Below, in pieces: positions 11,952 to 23,949 of a stretch of 64,000 nt of DNA. The notes under the pieces were generated by a model that saw only the letters and a program-made list of their open reading frames with translations, did no database searches and had not been told where the DNA came from. The position numbers and the translations under genes were made by a program. The DNA lies in assembly GCA_028671895.1 (NCBI GenBank), contig CM053813.1:47338501-47402500 (forward strand). The letters run 5' to 3'. The DNA is from Oenanthe sinensis (Eukaryota > Streptophyta > Magnoliopsida > Apiales > Apiaceae). The number at the start of each line of letters is the position of its first letter. The first letter of the stretch is position 1.

Positions 11952-13790
11952 TGTATCCACAAAACTTTGTAAATGAACTATGATTAACAGTTAATTTTGG
12001 TAGACATTTCTGTATGAAGATATATTAAGAACACAGAAAACTTCTAACCAACCCACCTTTTCAATGCAAAGTTGCCTTTTTTCTGCCACTGCTACTTGGA
12101 GAGAAATTCATCAAGTATATTACCAGCACCCTGATAACATAACCATTTACAAGTTAGCAAAGTTATTCTTGTTAGCATTGTAAGAACCTCGCAGATAAAG
12201 TACTAGAAGCAAATCACATCTCTAGAATTATATTGCATCTATACTAAGCAATGAAACATCACTTACCAATACCACGGCCAATATATCCTCTGCGACCAGC
12301 GAAATGAACTGACTGAATACTTTGCTTATCCTGAAAAAGAAAGGACATCAACAAGTTTAGTTATGATTAATATTTTTATCTGTTATATTCCACTGATGAA
12401 ATCTTCAATAATAATTAACACAATCATCAACAATTAAAGTCACTACATAGATAAGACTAGCTGAATTTATTTCTGCATTCACAATTAAAATAATATATGA
12501 TTGATCTGTTCTCAAATCCTTTTATCCATCAGGTATATAGGATATATTTTTGACCAAATGTATACATCATACGACTTGAACAAAACTCTCTGGTTACCAA
12601 CATACCTATCGTCGTCAAGTGAGTAAGGTAATAGCAGCAACTTAACTGAAGCTTAAACCAGTGAGAGAGAATAGGACATCTCGAAAGCAACTTAAACGCC
12701 ATATACAGCTAGATGCTGTTAGGACAGCTTAACTTTCTAAACACAGAATATCCGATGGCTGGTAGATGTTACCCGGACTCCTCATTTCAATTTTAAAACT
12801 CTGACATGGATTTGTAGTCCAAAGACTTCGTTACTAGGATCAAAAATATGCAAAATATAAAATATTAATTACCGGAGTCCAACACGTGAACATCAGAACA
12901 TGCATTCATGTTAGACATTTTTACCGCAGTATAGGTAACATAGGCCTTTACAGTCAGTAGTTTAGACTAAGGACAAATCAGTATAATCTTAATTTAAAAA
13001 GAAAACAATATCGAGACTATTCAGTCTTAATCGAATATAACTATATAAGTACATACACACACCCCTAGTCAAGTACAACACCTCTACTTACATGTGTTAC
13101 GAATAACAAAAGATACTAATAAAACTAAACATTATTCAATTGGAAAAAGTAACCTCCCCGGCCCCCCCTGATTAAGCATCATATATCAAACATATGCAAC
13201 TTACTACATAAAGCAAAAGGCAAAGTCAAGCAAAAACAAAATAATTGTCAAAAAGGTCACAACTTTGCATGTCCAACTAAATTTTCATCAGTATTACAAA
13301 AGGAACAAAATACACAAATATATAATTCGATTATACATAGCTAATTAAATCATAACAACAAAACGAAACTACAAAAGATTGTTTTGAAGAAAATGAAGGA
13401 ATTGCAAAACTGACAATTAACAAATTAAAACACCATTTCGTACGTGAAAACAATCAAGAACAATTTCAAATTAAATCTGAAATAATTTATGTAAATAAAA
13501 CTCCGAATCAAAATATTTCTCTTGGGGAACTATTCAAAACCCCACCATTTCATCAGATTTGAACATATAATTTAACACAAATTATCATAGCCCAGTTCAA
13601 GAAATCAACAGAAAAGAAGATGGATGTATCATACACATGCAATTTATCAAAAAATAGATGTATAAAATATGTACAAGTGATTAATATATTAATGTTACCT
13701 CAAAAAAAAAACTGAAGACAGGAGTATAGAGAGAGAGATAGGGGGCTGGAGAGAGAACAGAATAAGAAGGGATTTAAGGGGTGAAAAGGC
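11952..13790 (-). other. TPP 5' leader with introns
   Basis: The transcript probably begins near 13770 below the TATA box. The first leader exon seems to end at 13699 before a GTAACAT donor. Further leader exons are suggested at 12330-12267 (CAG acceptor, GTAAGT donor) and 12130-12063 (CAG acceptor, GTGGGT donor), before the exon carrying the start codon. These boundaries are read from consensus sites only. Confidence 0.5.
12120..12348 (-). CDS. Candidate peptide uORF in the TPP leader
   Basis: An ATG at 12348 opens MSFLFQDKQSIQ and continues SVHFAGRRGYIGRGIG up to a GTAAGT donor after 12267. Splicing to 12130 adds a few residues before a TAA at 12122-12120; without splicing the frame stops two codons after the exon. 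The peptide is compositionally protein-like inside non-coding leader. From memory, Arabidopsis TPPF and TPPG carry annotated conserved peptide uORFs (CPuORF26 and CPuORF27). I could not align this one to them, and if the CAG at 12331 is used as acceptor the ATG would be spliced out and another start would be needed. Confidence 0.4.
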
Positions 13791-13794
13791 AAGG

Positions 13795-13803
13795 TATTTA
13801 TAG
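13795..13803 (-). promoter_or_regulatory. Probable TATA box of TPP
   Basis: CTATAAATA on the minus strand is followed by a CT-rich leader beginning about 30 bases downstream. It is the best match to a plant TATA box between the gene and the upstream intergenic DNA. Confidence 0.55.
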
Positions 13804-14251
13804 AGATTCAATTGTCCAAAAAAGCCGTGCCAGACAAGGTAACTGCCACCCTAGCTAGTTAACTCTCCTGGTTTTTAACCAGGAAACAAACAGCACCTGA
13901 AGTAATCCAGGTTAGTTCTACATGCATGTCTCTAATTTCTAGTATAATTTTTGTGGAAAGAAAGTGTTTAGTATTTTTTTTAATTCAAATGAGCCATTCG
14001 ATATAAATTATAAAGCACAGTACAATACACCTAATTATTTTTAAGTACGTTTATAATTATACCTGTTAAATGTGTGTGTAGGTATATATATTTTTCCACT
14101 TAAAGTCCACACAAAAGGGGAAAATAATAATATTTAATTTTGGTCATTGATGTATATGATAAATAAATTAAAATTATATGTAATTTCAATTTATAAGTTA
14201 TGAAAATACAAATAAAATTTTAATTTTTTATAATTAAAGTTTATTAAAATA

Positions 14252-14760
14252 GATGTTATTAGTCTTTATCATGAGAGAATGAGAGATTTAGATGGGGAAA
14301 TTCAATATAATCAATTGATGGTATTAGGAGAATTTACATATTAGTCTTGTAACGAGAGAGCGAGAAATTTCGAAGTGGAAAGTCAATAAATGACGTGATG
14401 GTAGTAGATTAATTTATCCATTAATCTTGTCATGGGAGAGCGAGAAATTTAAAAGTAGAAAGTCAATATAATGACGTGTTCTTTAGTCTTATCATGAGAG
14501 ATCGAGAAATTTAGATGTAGAAAGTCAATATAATGACGTGATGATAATATATGAGCTTATCTATTAGCATTGTCATGCTCCACCGGAAAATTTAGAAATA
14601 TAAGTCAATATAATGACGGGATAGTGTTAGATGAATTTACGTATTAATCTTATCATAGGAGAGCGAGAGATGTAGAATTAGAAAGTCAATATAATGGCGT
14701 AATGATATTAGACCAATATATCTATTAGTTTTGTCATCCTACACCCAGAGATTTATAAGA
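14252..14760. repeat. Degenerate tandem repeat, about seven units of 60-90 bp
   Basis: Units open with variants of TCTTGTCATGAGAGAGCGAG at about 14252, 14343, 14422, 14483, 14564, 14646 and 14727, then AAATTTAGAAGTAGAAAGTC, AATATAATGACGTGATG and ATTAGATGAATTTA. Unit length varies through indels, so the array is old. No protein frame crosses it. Confidence 0.75.
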
Positions 14761-15398
14761 AGCATAAAACTAATATTATAATGACTTTTGATATTAGATG
14801 AACTTATAATAGATTAAAATAGAATTTAAATATTATTGATTATATTATATTATTATTACTAAAAAAATTTAAATCATTTTAATTTTGCTATCATAAATAT
14901 TTTATATATATAATAATAAGATAATTGTATATATATAAGTCTAATTTTATGTAGGTTAAAATTCTATCACAATAATGAGTAGACAACTAATAAGTCTTCT
15001 TTAGTAGTATGAAGAGAATGGTGTGTGTTAAGTCAAGATAATGATATATTTATGTAAAAATTTAAGATCGTAAATGTTCATGAAGAAAGGGATGTTTTCT
15101 TATATTTTAATTAAGAAATTTTTTTAGGAATCTACGTGAATACATATATCAAATGTATAGATAATTTTATAACGAATGTTAGTTTTTTCATTAATTATCG
15201 ACGATAAATTTGATTATAAATATTTTATGTATATAGAGATTAAATATATACATATTTATAGCTTTAGTTTTTTGCAGGTCAAAACTCATTGAAATAAAAA
15301 TAAGTATTGTCCGACGATCAAATTCTGGTAATTGTGGAGTGAAAATATTAGACAATGATATGAATTTACACGAGTACAAATATAGAATGTATAAATTA

Positions 15399-15646
15399 CT
15401 CCCTCAGTCCCACCCAATTATTATTGTTTTGGAGAGAAAGTCTTGTACGTATTTTAATGTGCATATAAAGTATAGTTTCATAATTTATTTATTTTAAAAA
15501 AAAGATTCTGAATAAAAATTTAAATATTAAATTTTTATTCAGAAAAAAAAATAAAAAATAAATATGGAATTATACTTTATATGCACATTAAAATATGTGT
15601 CCGACCTTATTTTCGAAACGTTAACAATCGGATGGTACGGATGTAG
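15399..15646. mobile_element. Stowaway-type MITE (Tc1/mariner), 248 bp
   Basis: Starts CTCCCTCAGTCCC after a TA and ends in the degenerate inverse before a TA. The arms around 15440-15490 and 15560-15600 are mutually complementary, so the whole element folds into a hairpin. It is related to the copies at 46527, 48378 and 57160. Confidence 0.85.
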
Positions 15647-16441
15647 TATTATTTTTTAATGCACGTCAGTGTCTTAAAATAGGGGACCATAGTTGTACTC
15701 GTGACACTTTTATTTTTGGTTATTAAATATGTTGAATCAGGTCAAAGAGATTAATTAACAGTGCATTATTATCATATGCACCTTAACATGTCATCATTCT
15801 TTTCACGTACACTTACGTTAACGAATCAACACCTTCGATTATTAGACACCTATTAGTGTCACATTTCATACAAATTAATGAATTAATAACCTCTAGGTTA
15901 ATCGCCGAACATTTATTGATATCACATTTTAGGTTATCTATTAATATCACATTATTTCAACAAGGCATAAATATATAATTACATAATAATTATTTATTTA
16001 AGATTGAAGTATAATGTATGATGGAAAATATTAGCTAGAAAGTATGATTTTGATTTTAAAAAAAAAAAATTGCCAACATTTTGATTTAAAATATTGATTA
16101 CATAAGTTGAGAATAAAAAGAAGTGGGACAAATAATGTATATATTAAAATAGTTTAAATATCATTTGGTAGTGTAACATGATTACATATAAATTTAATTT
16201 TTCATGAGTCAAAATTCACCAAAATCGAGATAACTTTTAGTCTGTAATACAAAATGATTAAATATATGCATATTCATAAATTTATTTATTTTCGTAAGTC
16301 AAAGTTCACAAAAATTGAAAAGAGACTGATAATTGAAAATTTAAGATGAATTTACATGAATACATACATAAATGTGCGAATAATATCAAAACGAATATAA
16401 TTTTTTTCTTTAGTAGGTCATAAAATTCATCATAAATGTTT

Positions 16442-16561
16442 GGGAAATTCCTAATAGTACCACTGTATTATTGGCTTTTCCAAATGGTACTCATCACTAT
16501 TTTAGACTTCCAAGTAGTAACACTGTACTTTTGACTTCGTCCATATTATAACACTCTGTTA
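16442..16561 (+). repeat. MULE left terminal inverted repeat
   Basis: 120 bp beginning GGGAAATTCCTAATAGTACC and ending near GTTA; 116 of 120 positions match the reverse complement of 20224-20343. Confidence 0.95.
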
Positions 16562-16719
16562 ACTAAAAGTTACTGAAGCTGTCATTACAGCATCCCAAAT
16601 ATGCAACAAGTCTGCATACATAGTTAAGCAAAACATAAACACACATGTTCTAAACACTAATGATATTGCAAAACAGATTTAATAAGTGTTTTAGACATGA
16701 AAACTCAATAATGTGCAGA

Positions 16720-19700
16720 TCAACTTTGAGGCTGAGACTGAGATGCTGGAAATTGAGACACATTAATTTCAGTTGCTTTAGCTGCTGCCTCTTTTGCTGC
16801 TGCCTTAGCTGCTTTTGCTGCATTTGATTGATCTCTAATTCTTGGATGTCTAACCACCATTGGTTTAGTTCCTTCTGCCTTCTTTTCTTTTGCAGTCAAA
16901 CCTCCCTTGCAAGTTCTTGCATTGTGGCCAAGGCAGTCACATTTACTGCATTTGATAGTTTTTGCTCTCTTCCCTTTGTGATCTTCTCCTTCTTCCCTTT
17001 TTCTGTTTCTGCTAGGTCTCTCAACCCCTCTCTTAATTATAGGTGGCATAATAGTAGGCAGATCATCATATGTAGGCCATTGATTTGTGTCAGGTATGGG
17101 GTTAATGTTAAAACTGTAGGAATGTTTGTATGTCCTAACAGAATACCATATGCTAACAACATTATGAGGATCAATTTTTGCATGAACCATAGCCCTTATG
17201 GCATGCCTACATGGGATACCACTAATCTGCCAAGCTCCACAAGAACAAACCTTGTTATTTAAAGACAAAGGGAAATGAGATTTACCCTCATGAATTTCAT
17301 ATTCTCCTGGCTTGGACATATATGCTTTGCAACTTATAGTGTCCTTGCTAATATCTTTCAACAGCTTCTTTATCTTAGGACAAAGGTCATCATCATTCCA
17401 AGTCATGGCAGTTTGACTTCTTGTAGCTATTCTAACCATGCACACTCTTCTAATACCTGTTTCAAACACATTTATATATACTTACTGATTACAAATGAAT
17501 AATGCAAACATGAATGCAAACATGAAAATATACCTTCAAGTAAGGTCAAGACTGGTCTGCATCTATCAATTCCAAGAGTGGAATTGAAACTCTCCACAAA
17601 GTTTGAAGTACATTTGGATCAAATTTGTGTTTGCTCCAAGTAGAAGAATCACCTAGCTGTGCAAACCATGTCATGACTTGCTCACCACCAGCTTCTTTGA
17701 GTCTTTCCATAGCCTTCCTAAATGTAAACTGTGATGTGGCATTGCAAACCCTCCAAAAAAGAATGTACATCAAGGGACCAGAAAATTGTTTTTTGTAGTT
17801 TCTAGAAATGTGTCTACAACAATATCTTCTCTTTACAGTTGGCCATACATCCATTAAAGCAAGATCAATCCCCTATATATAGTTCAGTAAACAATAAGCA
17901 TATGAGATCATATGAGCAGACAACAATAAGAATATGAGATCATATGAGCAGACAACAATAAGAATTTGAGATAACAAAAAGCAATGTACCTTTTGCCTAT
18001 CAGAGATCACTGTCCAATCCTTTCTGCTTGATTCTTTGAGAAGGTTGTAGAGATTCCAAAAAAACCATGACCAATTCTCTTTATCCTCGACTCTAACTAT
18101 AGCATAAGCCAATGGAAAAATCTCATTATTTGCATCCAAAGCCACTACTGAGAGTAAAATACCTCCATAATCTCCCTTTAAGTGTGTTCCATCAACACCT
18201 ATTAGAGGCCTGCACCCTGCTAGAAACCCTTTTCCATATAGCAGTAAAAGAAATGAAAATATTGTTGAATAACAGTTGCCTTGGGACACTTTCACTCTCC
18301 ACAGTTGAAAAATAGGCCCTTGAATCTGGATTACTTTCACAAATGACCCTTGTATAAGCAGGCAGCTCAGCATATGACTCATCATGTCCACCAAACAATT
18401 TTTCTATTGTCAACTTCTTCATATTATACAATGAAGATTTTTTCATATATACCCCATATCTCTGGAACAACAACTCATTTAGAGCATTTCCTGGAATATC
18501 TGGATTGGCTCTTATATCTTCCAACAACTTTGATGCAACCCATTTGATATCACACAGTGGATTATATGTTTCCAAACCCCTGCATGTGTGCACATTAGGT
18601 TCAATCTTCTTAATAGCCCAAGTAATGCAATCAGAAAGCCTACTACTATGTATCCTCCATTTACAACATGATGCATAACAAGTAGCTGTATATCTGTTTT
18701 TGTCAGTCCACAATACATTGATTGCAAATCCTTCTTGCACACAGTAGTCTTTCAATTTCTCTTTAAAATGACCTTTATCTAAAAAAATCATCCAAGGTTT
18801 CAACTCAATCTTACCAAACTCTTTCTCTTCATACAACTCTCCATTCTTGTACAGCCTTTGATAATACTCATTATCATCATCATCATCAACAAAATCATGC
18901 CACTCACTAGGTTTCCAATTGTCTATGAATTCTGGCAATGAGTTTATCTCCTCATTTTCATCAGATAGGATATTCCTCTTAAACTTGACATCATTATTTG
19001 ACTCTGCACCTCCATCATTCATATCAAACTCTTCCTCAATAAATTTCATTTTTTTCTTAGCACTTCTTGTTGTAATTGCACTAGACTTAGATGTAGCCTT
19101 TATATTCACTTCTGGATTAGTAGTGGCTGTCACAATGATCCCTTTCCTTTTTGCTGTTGTTCTAGGAATTTTTCTAACAAACATTGTCTCATTAGGAGGA
19201 TGGTTGAGCTCAGATGGGGTAGTATTTATAGGAGGAACAAATCTAGGACTCTTCCTAATAGGTAATGACTTGAAGGCTGTTTGAGGTGAGATGGGGGCTG
19301 GTGGTAAATTAGGATTAGTTATTTTTTTTCTGGGAAGAGGCTTCTGTTTGGTGGATTTTTTAGTTGTTGTAGTGGTTTTTTGGGCATGTTGCCTGATATT
19401 CAAAGAAGTGTCCTCGAGGTCTTCCAATGAAGGTAGCCTTTGTGATTCTTCATGCCCAACATCCTTCTCACTACCAGCCATTTTCTTATTATTTTCTTGT
19501 CTTCTCTTCAAATTTAAAACCAATTTATAGAAAGAACTTGGTTTCAGCACAGTTCCAACCCAAATAGGAATCACACTCTTTTCAGCAAACCTTTCAAACA
19601 TTGTTATTAAATCCTTATCTATCTCTAATGAATGATGCTTCATGTTAAATGCATATGCAAACGTTGGATAAGCATAATCTAACTTCACTCCCTGTTTTTT

Positions 19701-19808
19701 TGCTAACTCTTCATACTCAATAACAATGTCTAGTAGTGATGTTTTATCTACATCAACCTTAACCTCAACATAATTAGCATTCCAATGAAACTTCAACACT
19801 TTATCCAT
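16720..19808 (-). pseudogene. MULE (MuDR-type) transposase with two frameshifts
   Basis: Start ATG at 19808 (MDKVLKFHWNANYVEV), after a possible 5' UTR acceptor. Segments: 19808 to 17990, 17872-17534, 17456-16720. The parts are an N-terminal beta-rich domain, a basic Ser/Thr/Lys linker, an acidic stretch, a zinc-binding MuDR N-terminal region (CYASCCKWRI), the DDE core with IGVDGTHLKGDYGG and VISDRQKG, a SWIM zinc finger CSCGAWQISGIPCRHAIRAM, a zinc knuckle CSKCDCLGHNARTC and an Ala/Lys-rich tail. Frame breaks: one base near 18228-18240, in the GGAAAAGGG run just before FLAGCRP, and one base near 17611, where a CCAAATG run seems to have lost an A before FVESFNSTLGIDR. Both are in homopolymer-like runs, so sequencing error cannot be excluded. 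Confidence 0.9.
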
Positions 19809-20223
19809 CTGCACACATTTAAACATGCATATATACATACACCTTCATATATAAACACATCCACATACACATATATACATACTGATACATATAAAAACAT
19901 ATATGTATATAAACATATTCTACAAACCCTAAACCAACGAATTGATTAACTATTTAGGCATGAATATACATATATATCGATTATATATATAGTAATGGAA
20001 GTTCGAATGCATACCTTTTGTAGAGATTAGTGTTGAATTAAGTATTGGTGGAGAAGAACACAATCGGTCTCTTCTATCTATTGACCTAATTTGAGAATGC
20101 TTGCTATCAGTTTGCCCAAATAAAAAGTCGATACCCGACTAATGGCCCAAGTCACCAGCTTAATGTTTTTAATTGTAATTTATTTAATTTACTTTTAATA
20201 ATTGTAATTTTATAACGTTTCCA

Positions 20224-20343
20224 TAACGGAGTGTTATAATATGGACGAAGTCAAAAGTACAGTATTACTACTTGGAAGTCTAAAATAGTGATGGGTACCA
20301 TTTGGAAAAGCCAATAGTACAGTGGTACTATTAGGAATTTCCC
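20224..20343 (-). repeat. MULE right terminal inverted repeat
   Basis: Reverse complement of the left repeat with 4 mismatches, ending GGAATTTCCC directly before the right target duplication. Confidence 0.95.
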
Positions 20344-20801
20344 TAAATGTTTTATCGATAAAAAGATTAAATATATGCATAGTTTAATTTTTTTACAAGT
20401 CAAAATTCACCAAAATAGAGATAAGTTTTTTATCTAGTATTGACCATATACTGATACGAATTAAGTAATGATTGACATGAAAATATGACACGAGTTTACA
20501 TGAATAAAGGGATAGAATGTATAGATTCTTCTGTTAACATGTGAACTTTAATTTTTAGTTATATATTCCTTATTAATTAGATATGTTGAATCAGGTTAAA
20601 CGGTTAATTGCATATATTGCACATCATATTATGATAAATCAAGTCAACACATTCACTTATCATCTAATATATTATTTTATCATTCCAAATATGCCTATTT
20701 TTAGTAGCGCTTTATCATCGCACGCATGTCAATAGACCATCATCATTTTCACATGTATGTTAACGATTCATCACTTTATTCTTGATGAATTTTTAAAATA
20801 T

Positions 20802-20955
20802 TCCCTTCATCCCAAATGAGTAGTTATTTTTTTAAAAATTATGCATATTAAGAAATTTTAAATATAAGATTTTTTTTATTTTCTACTCATAATTAATGCA
20901 CTGACTCAATATGTATGTGAAGAGAGATAACATGGAACTAATAAACAAGGGAGGG
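20802..20955. mobile_element. Degenerate Stowaway-like MITE
   Basis: Opens with TTCCCTTCATCCCAAATGAG and closes with AAGGGAGGGTA. The ends resemble Stowaway ends but the interior no longer folds well. Confidence 0.3.
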
Positions 20956-21302
20956 TATTGTTGAAAATCTATATAATCAATCTAGTGAGTTAAGTGAACT
21001 TGATATATCAATATAATCATTGGAAGTCATTTGGACTCAATTTACTCATTCAAGTGAAAAACATTATCAAAACCGTTAAATTATGTATGTTTTGATACTA
21101 GATTTTCTAATAGGTGGCACGTAATTAATTTAATTGCTTTTGTGACATGTGCAACATGGCATATTGACAAAAAATAAACATCAATGCTCATAACAAATAT
21201 AGTTAGTAACATATGATAACTTAATCATCCATAACAAAATAAAAATATCATTCATTAACATAAGATACCACAATTCAAATTAATATAAACCTAAACGAAT
21301 TA

Positions 21303-21560
21303 CTAGTCAAAGTTAAAAAGACCATCTTCAGTGACATTCATGTTCATCTTGCTCGCCTTCTTGACTTTCTTGACCTTATTCATCATGAGCTTAACTTTGT
21401 CATCATGTTGAACATTTATTTTTTCTATGGCCTCTTTCTCTACAAAGACTACAATGTATTATTCTTTTTGTATTGAACCTTTACACTGGTACACCTTGAC
21501 TTCCATGATTAACCCTGATTCCATTCCCACGTACCCTCTCATGTTTTTCTTTTTCTCAGT
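21303..21560 (-). pseudogene. Unidentified coding fragment, C-terminal end
   Basis: Minus-strand frame from about 21547 encodes MRGYVGMESGLIMEVKVYQC, then a stop about eight codons on. In the same frame it continues VVFVEKEAIEKINV and a Lys-rich helix to EDGLFNFD and a TAG at 21305-21303. The codon pattern and Lys/Val-rich amphipathic run look like real protein. I do not recognise the family. It lies between the MULE and the CACTA terminus and may be a gene fragment carried by a transposon. Confidence 0.35.
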
Positions 21561-21943
21561 CGTTTAGGTCTGTCTCAATTTCTTTGGAATATCTGGGGAT
21601 AACAATTGCTCTGTTGAATAATTTTCCAGAATTCTTCTCATTTACCACTACTATTCAAATATCATAACAATAAATTTATTTAAGATTTAATTGTTTATAC
21701 CTCTCGTTAATGATCCGGACATTAAAACTTTCTGACATATTATTTTTGTAATTGTTAGCCTTTGACCTTGTTTGAAAGTAAGCCTTTGTCAAAACCTTTG
21801 CATCCAATTTTTATAATTGTAAATATGTTGTTTTTGATAATTTTGTAATATACTCATTACTTTTTTATGTGTTATGGGGTGTGTAGCATATGATGCATTA
21901 CAAAATGAGTTTCTTAACAGGTCTAATGGGTACTTGCGATACT

Positions 21944-23240
21944 CACTACTAGAAAAACTGCAATAGATATCGGCTAAACCGACATCGGTTCCTAACCGAT
22001 GTCTTAGAAGGAATTGGACATCAGATGCCTAAAAGGAACTGATGTCTGTACTGTAATTTAACATCAGTTTCTTATAAACATGTATGCCTTTAATTTTTAT
22101 TTGAACTAGTTAAGGGGCTTACATCTCATTTGACATATGACACATAGCCAAAAATCATATAAACACGTCTGTTTACAAGATAGAACTGATGTTTCGAGGA
22201 AGTATAGACATCAGTTTATTGAGCTAGATGATGTGTAACTACAAGTTAGACATCAGATCTTAAGTTGTAGTTGTTGTATATTACAGAGTTGCACATCGGT
22301 TTTATATTATTTCCCTGATGTTCTAATCAGTCTTAGACATCATTTTTCTTTTCCCAGCTGGTGTGTTTATCTTTGTTAGACATCTGGATTTTTTTAAAAA
22401 TTGGTATTTATTTCTCAACTACATTACAGCTACTTATTATCATGCTGATGTTTGTGGATCAATGAACATCAATTTACTTGTTTGTACATGATGTAATGTT
22501 ATCCTTTAGATATCAGTTTTTATTATAAATGATGTTAAGTTCTTCTTATTTTTAAAAGGTACCCCTATATATATTAATTCCACCAAAATGACATCAATTA
22601 CCAAACCAAAACCAACCAACCAATTGTAAAATCAATCAAGCAATATTTCAACCAAAATTAAAAGAAGATCAAAAACTACAATAAATATAACTGATATAAC
22701 ACACATATATAATAAGTCAATGCAAGGCAAAATCTACATTAAAATGGTCCAAAAACATCCATAAACTTGTTCAACCATAATAATAGACAAGTACTAGTTA
22801 GATCGATGAAAAACCAAGTCTAATAATCATTTAGAATTGGTCCCGGATGTATTCAGATACCAATATTCCAACAGACTACCAATAAGTTCATAATTAAGTA
22901 CGTATTACAACAGCAAGTCAAGAAAATAACATATATATAGATTTGTAGATTACATGCTCTGCTCAATGTAATTCAGAGCGTCAAAACGCACTTCATCAAG
23001 TTGTTCATTGCTATAAGTCATCCGGGTCTTTGGCATCCACTGCAAAAGTGCAAAGTACAAATACAAAATGAACATAACAGTTGACACATAAATCAAACAA
23101 AAATGCAAATGAAGTAGAGAAAGATAATTAACAGGATGTATACCTTAATCACAAAGGTTAATTCTTTATCTTCAATAATGTCTTTCATGTAGCGCATTAC
23201 AACGTAACTGCATTCATAATCACCGGGTTGTTTAGGAGAA
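21944..23240. mobile_element. CACTA (En/Spm) transposon remnant with one recognisable terminus
   Basis: CACTACTAGAAAAACTG at 21944 is a typical CACTA terminus. It is followed to about 22560 by repeated ACATCGG/ACATCAG motifs in both orientations, as in CACTA subterminal regions. A minus-strand Ulp1-like exon pair reading towards this end lies at 22950-23237; such proteases are carried by many plant CACTA elements. The second terminus was not found, so the element is truncated or its far end is degenerate. Confidence 0.7.
22950..23237 (-). pseudogene. Ulp1/C48 cysteine-protease C-terminal remnant (CACTA-borne)
   Basis: Two exons: about 23237-23144 and 23039-22950. The first reads KQPGDYECSYVVMRYMKDII, then EDKELTFVIK. 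The QPG...ECxYxVMRYM block is the catalytic-Cys segment of plant transposon-borne Ulp1 proteases. The second reads WMPKTRMTYSNEQLDEVRFD, then ALNYIEQSM and TAA. Upstream His and Asp motifs were not found, so this is a C-terminal fragment. Confidence 0.65.
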
Positions 23241-23949
23241 ACATGTTAAATATTGTTCAAAAAATTATTTAGAAATCATGATTTATACGTAAAAGTTGAA
23301 ATTTACGAGATAAGTTAAAGTTGTTCATTTTATACGAAAACTATGCAGCTCATTTTTTTAAATATTATCCAGAAAAATAAATTGACTATTAGCTTAGCAA
23401 ATATTTTGCAATAATAAGACAATTTTGAAATACTTTTCCCCAACTCATGCAGTACACAAAAATAGTTGATCGTAGATAACAATATATCCAATGTGCTTGC
23501 ACTAAACTTAATACATCACCTCTAAAACAATAATTTGTTGAATTCCCTTGAGTCAGATGAAATCTTTACGGGATGTAATTTAAAATTTCTAAGTACAAAA
23601 CTTCTTGAAATTATTTGTTGTGTTAAGGTCTCTCTTTGGGAAGGTTTGCTCTTTAAATACTTATGTAAGCATTCTAAGTTTTTAGTGACATCAATCTATG
23701 TTTGTTTATTTACGTAATGTTTAAATGTTGCACTTATTTTGTGCAAACCTTCGCCAGATTGCTCAGTTACCAAGAGCAAAGCGTGAAGCAGAGTAGGGGA
23801 AATGATTTGAAAGAGAAAACTTACTTTTTTTAAAGTTGGCATAAAGATGCCTCGTACAAAACCTATGTTCATCATTAGGCATAATTCTTTCATTGCACTT
23901 CAACACCTAATATATGCAAAATGTAAGAAAAAATATACAATAAATGAAA

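Larger units (their letters stand above)
13804..16431. other. Intergenic, AT-rich, repeats only
   Basis: Holds the seven-unit tandem repeat at 14252-14760 and the Stowaway MITE at 15399-15646. No coding exon is seen. Confidence 0.6.
16442..20343 (-). mobile_element. Mutator-like transposon (MULE), 3.9 kb with long TIRs
   Basis: The ends are 120-bp terminal inverted repeats starting GGGAAATTCC, with 4 mismatches between them. The element is flanked by the perfect direct repeat TAAATGTTTT at 16432-16441 and 20344-20353 (10 bp, within the MULE range). It contains one minus-strand transposase gene carrying two frameshifts. Near-identical TIRs and an intact target duplication point to fairly recent insertion. 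It is probably non-autonomous now, though its TIRs could still be used by a transposase supplied elsewhere. Confidence 0.95.

Noticed and set aside
18919..19530. Two hydrophobic plus-strand frames opposite the MULE transposase
   Set aside because: They are antisense shadows of the Ser/Thr/Lys-rich linker of the transposase.
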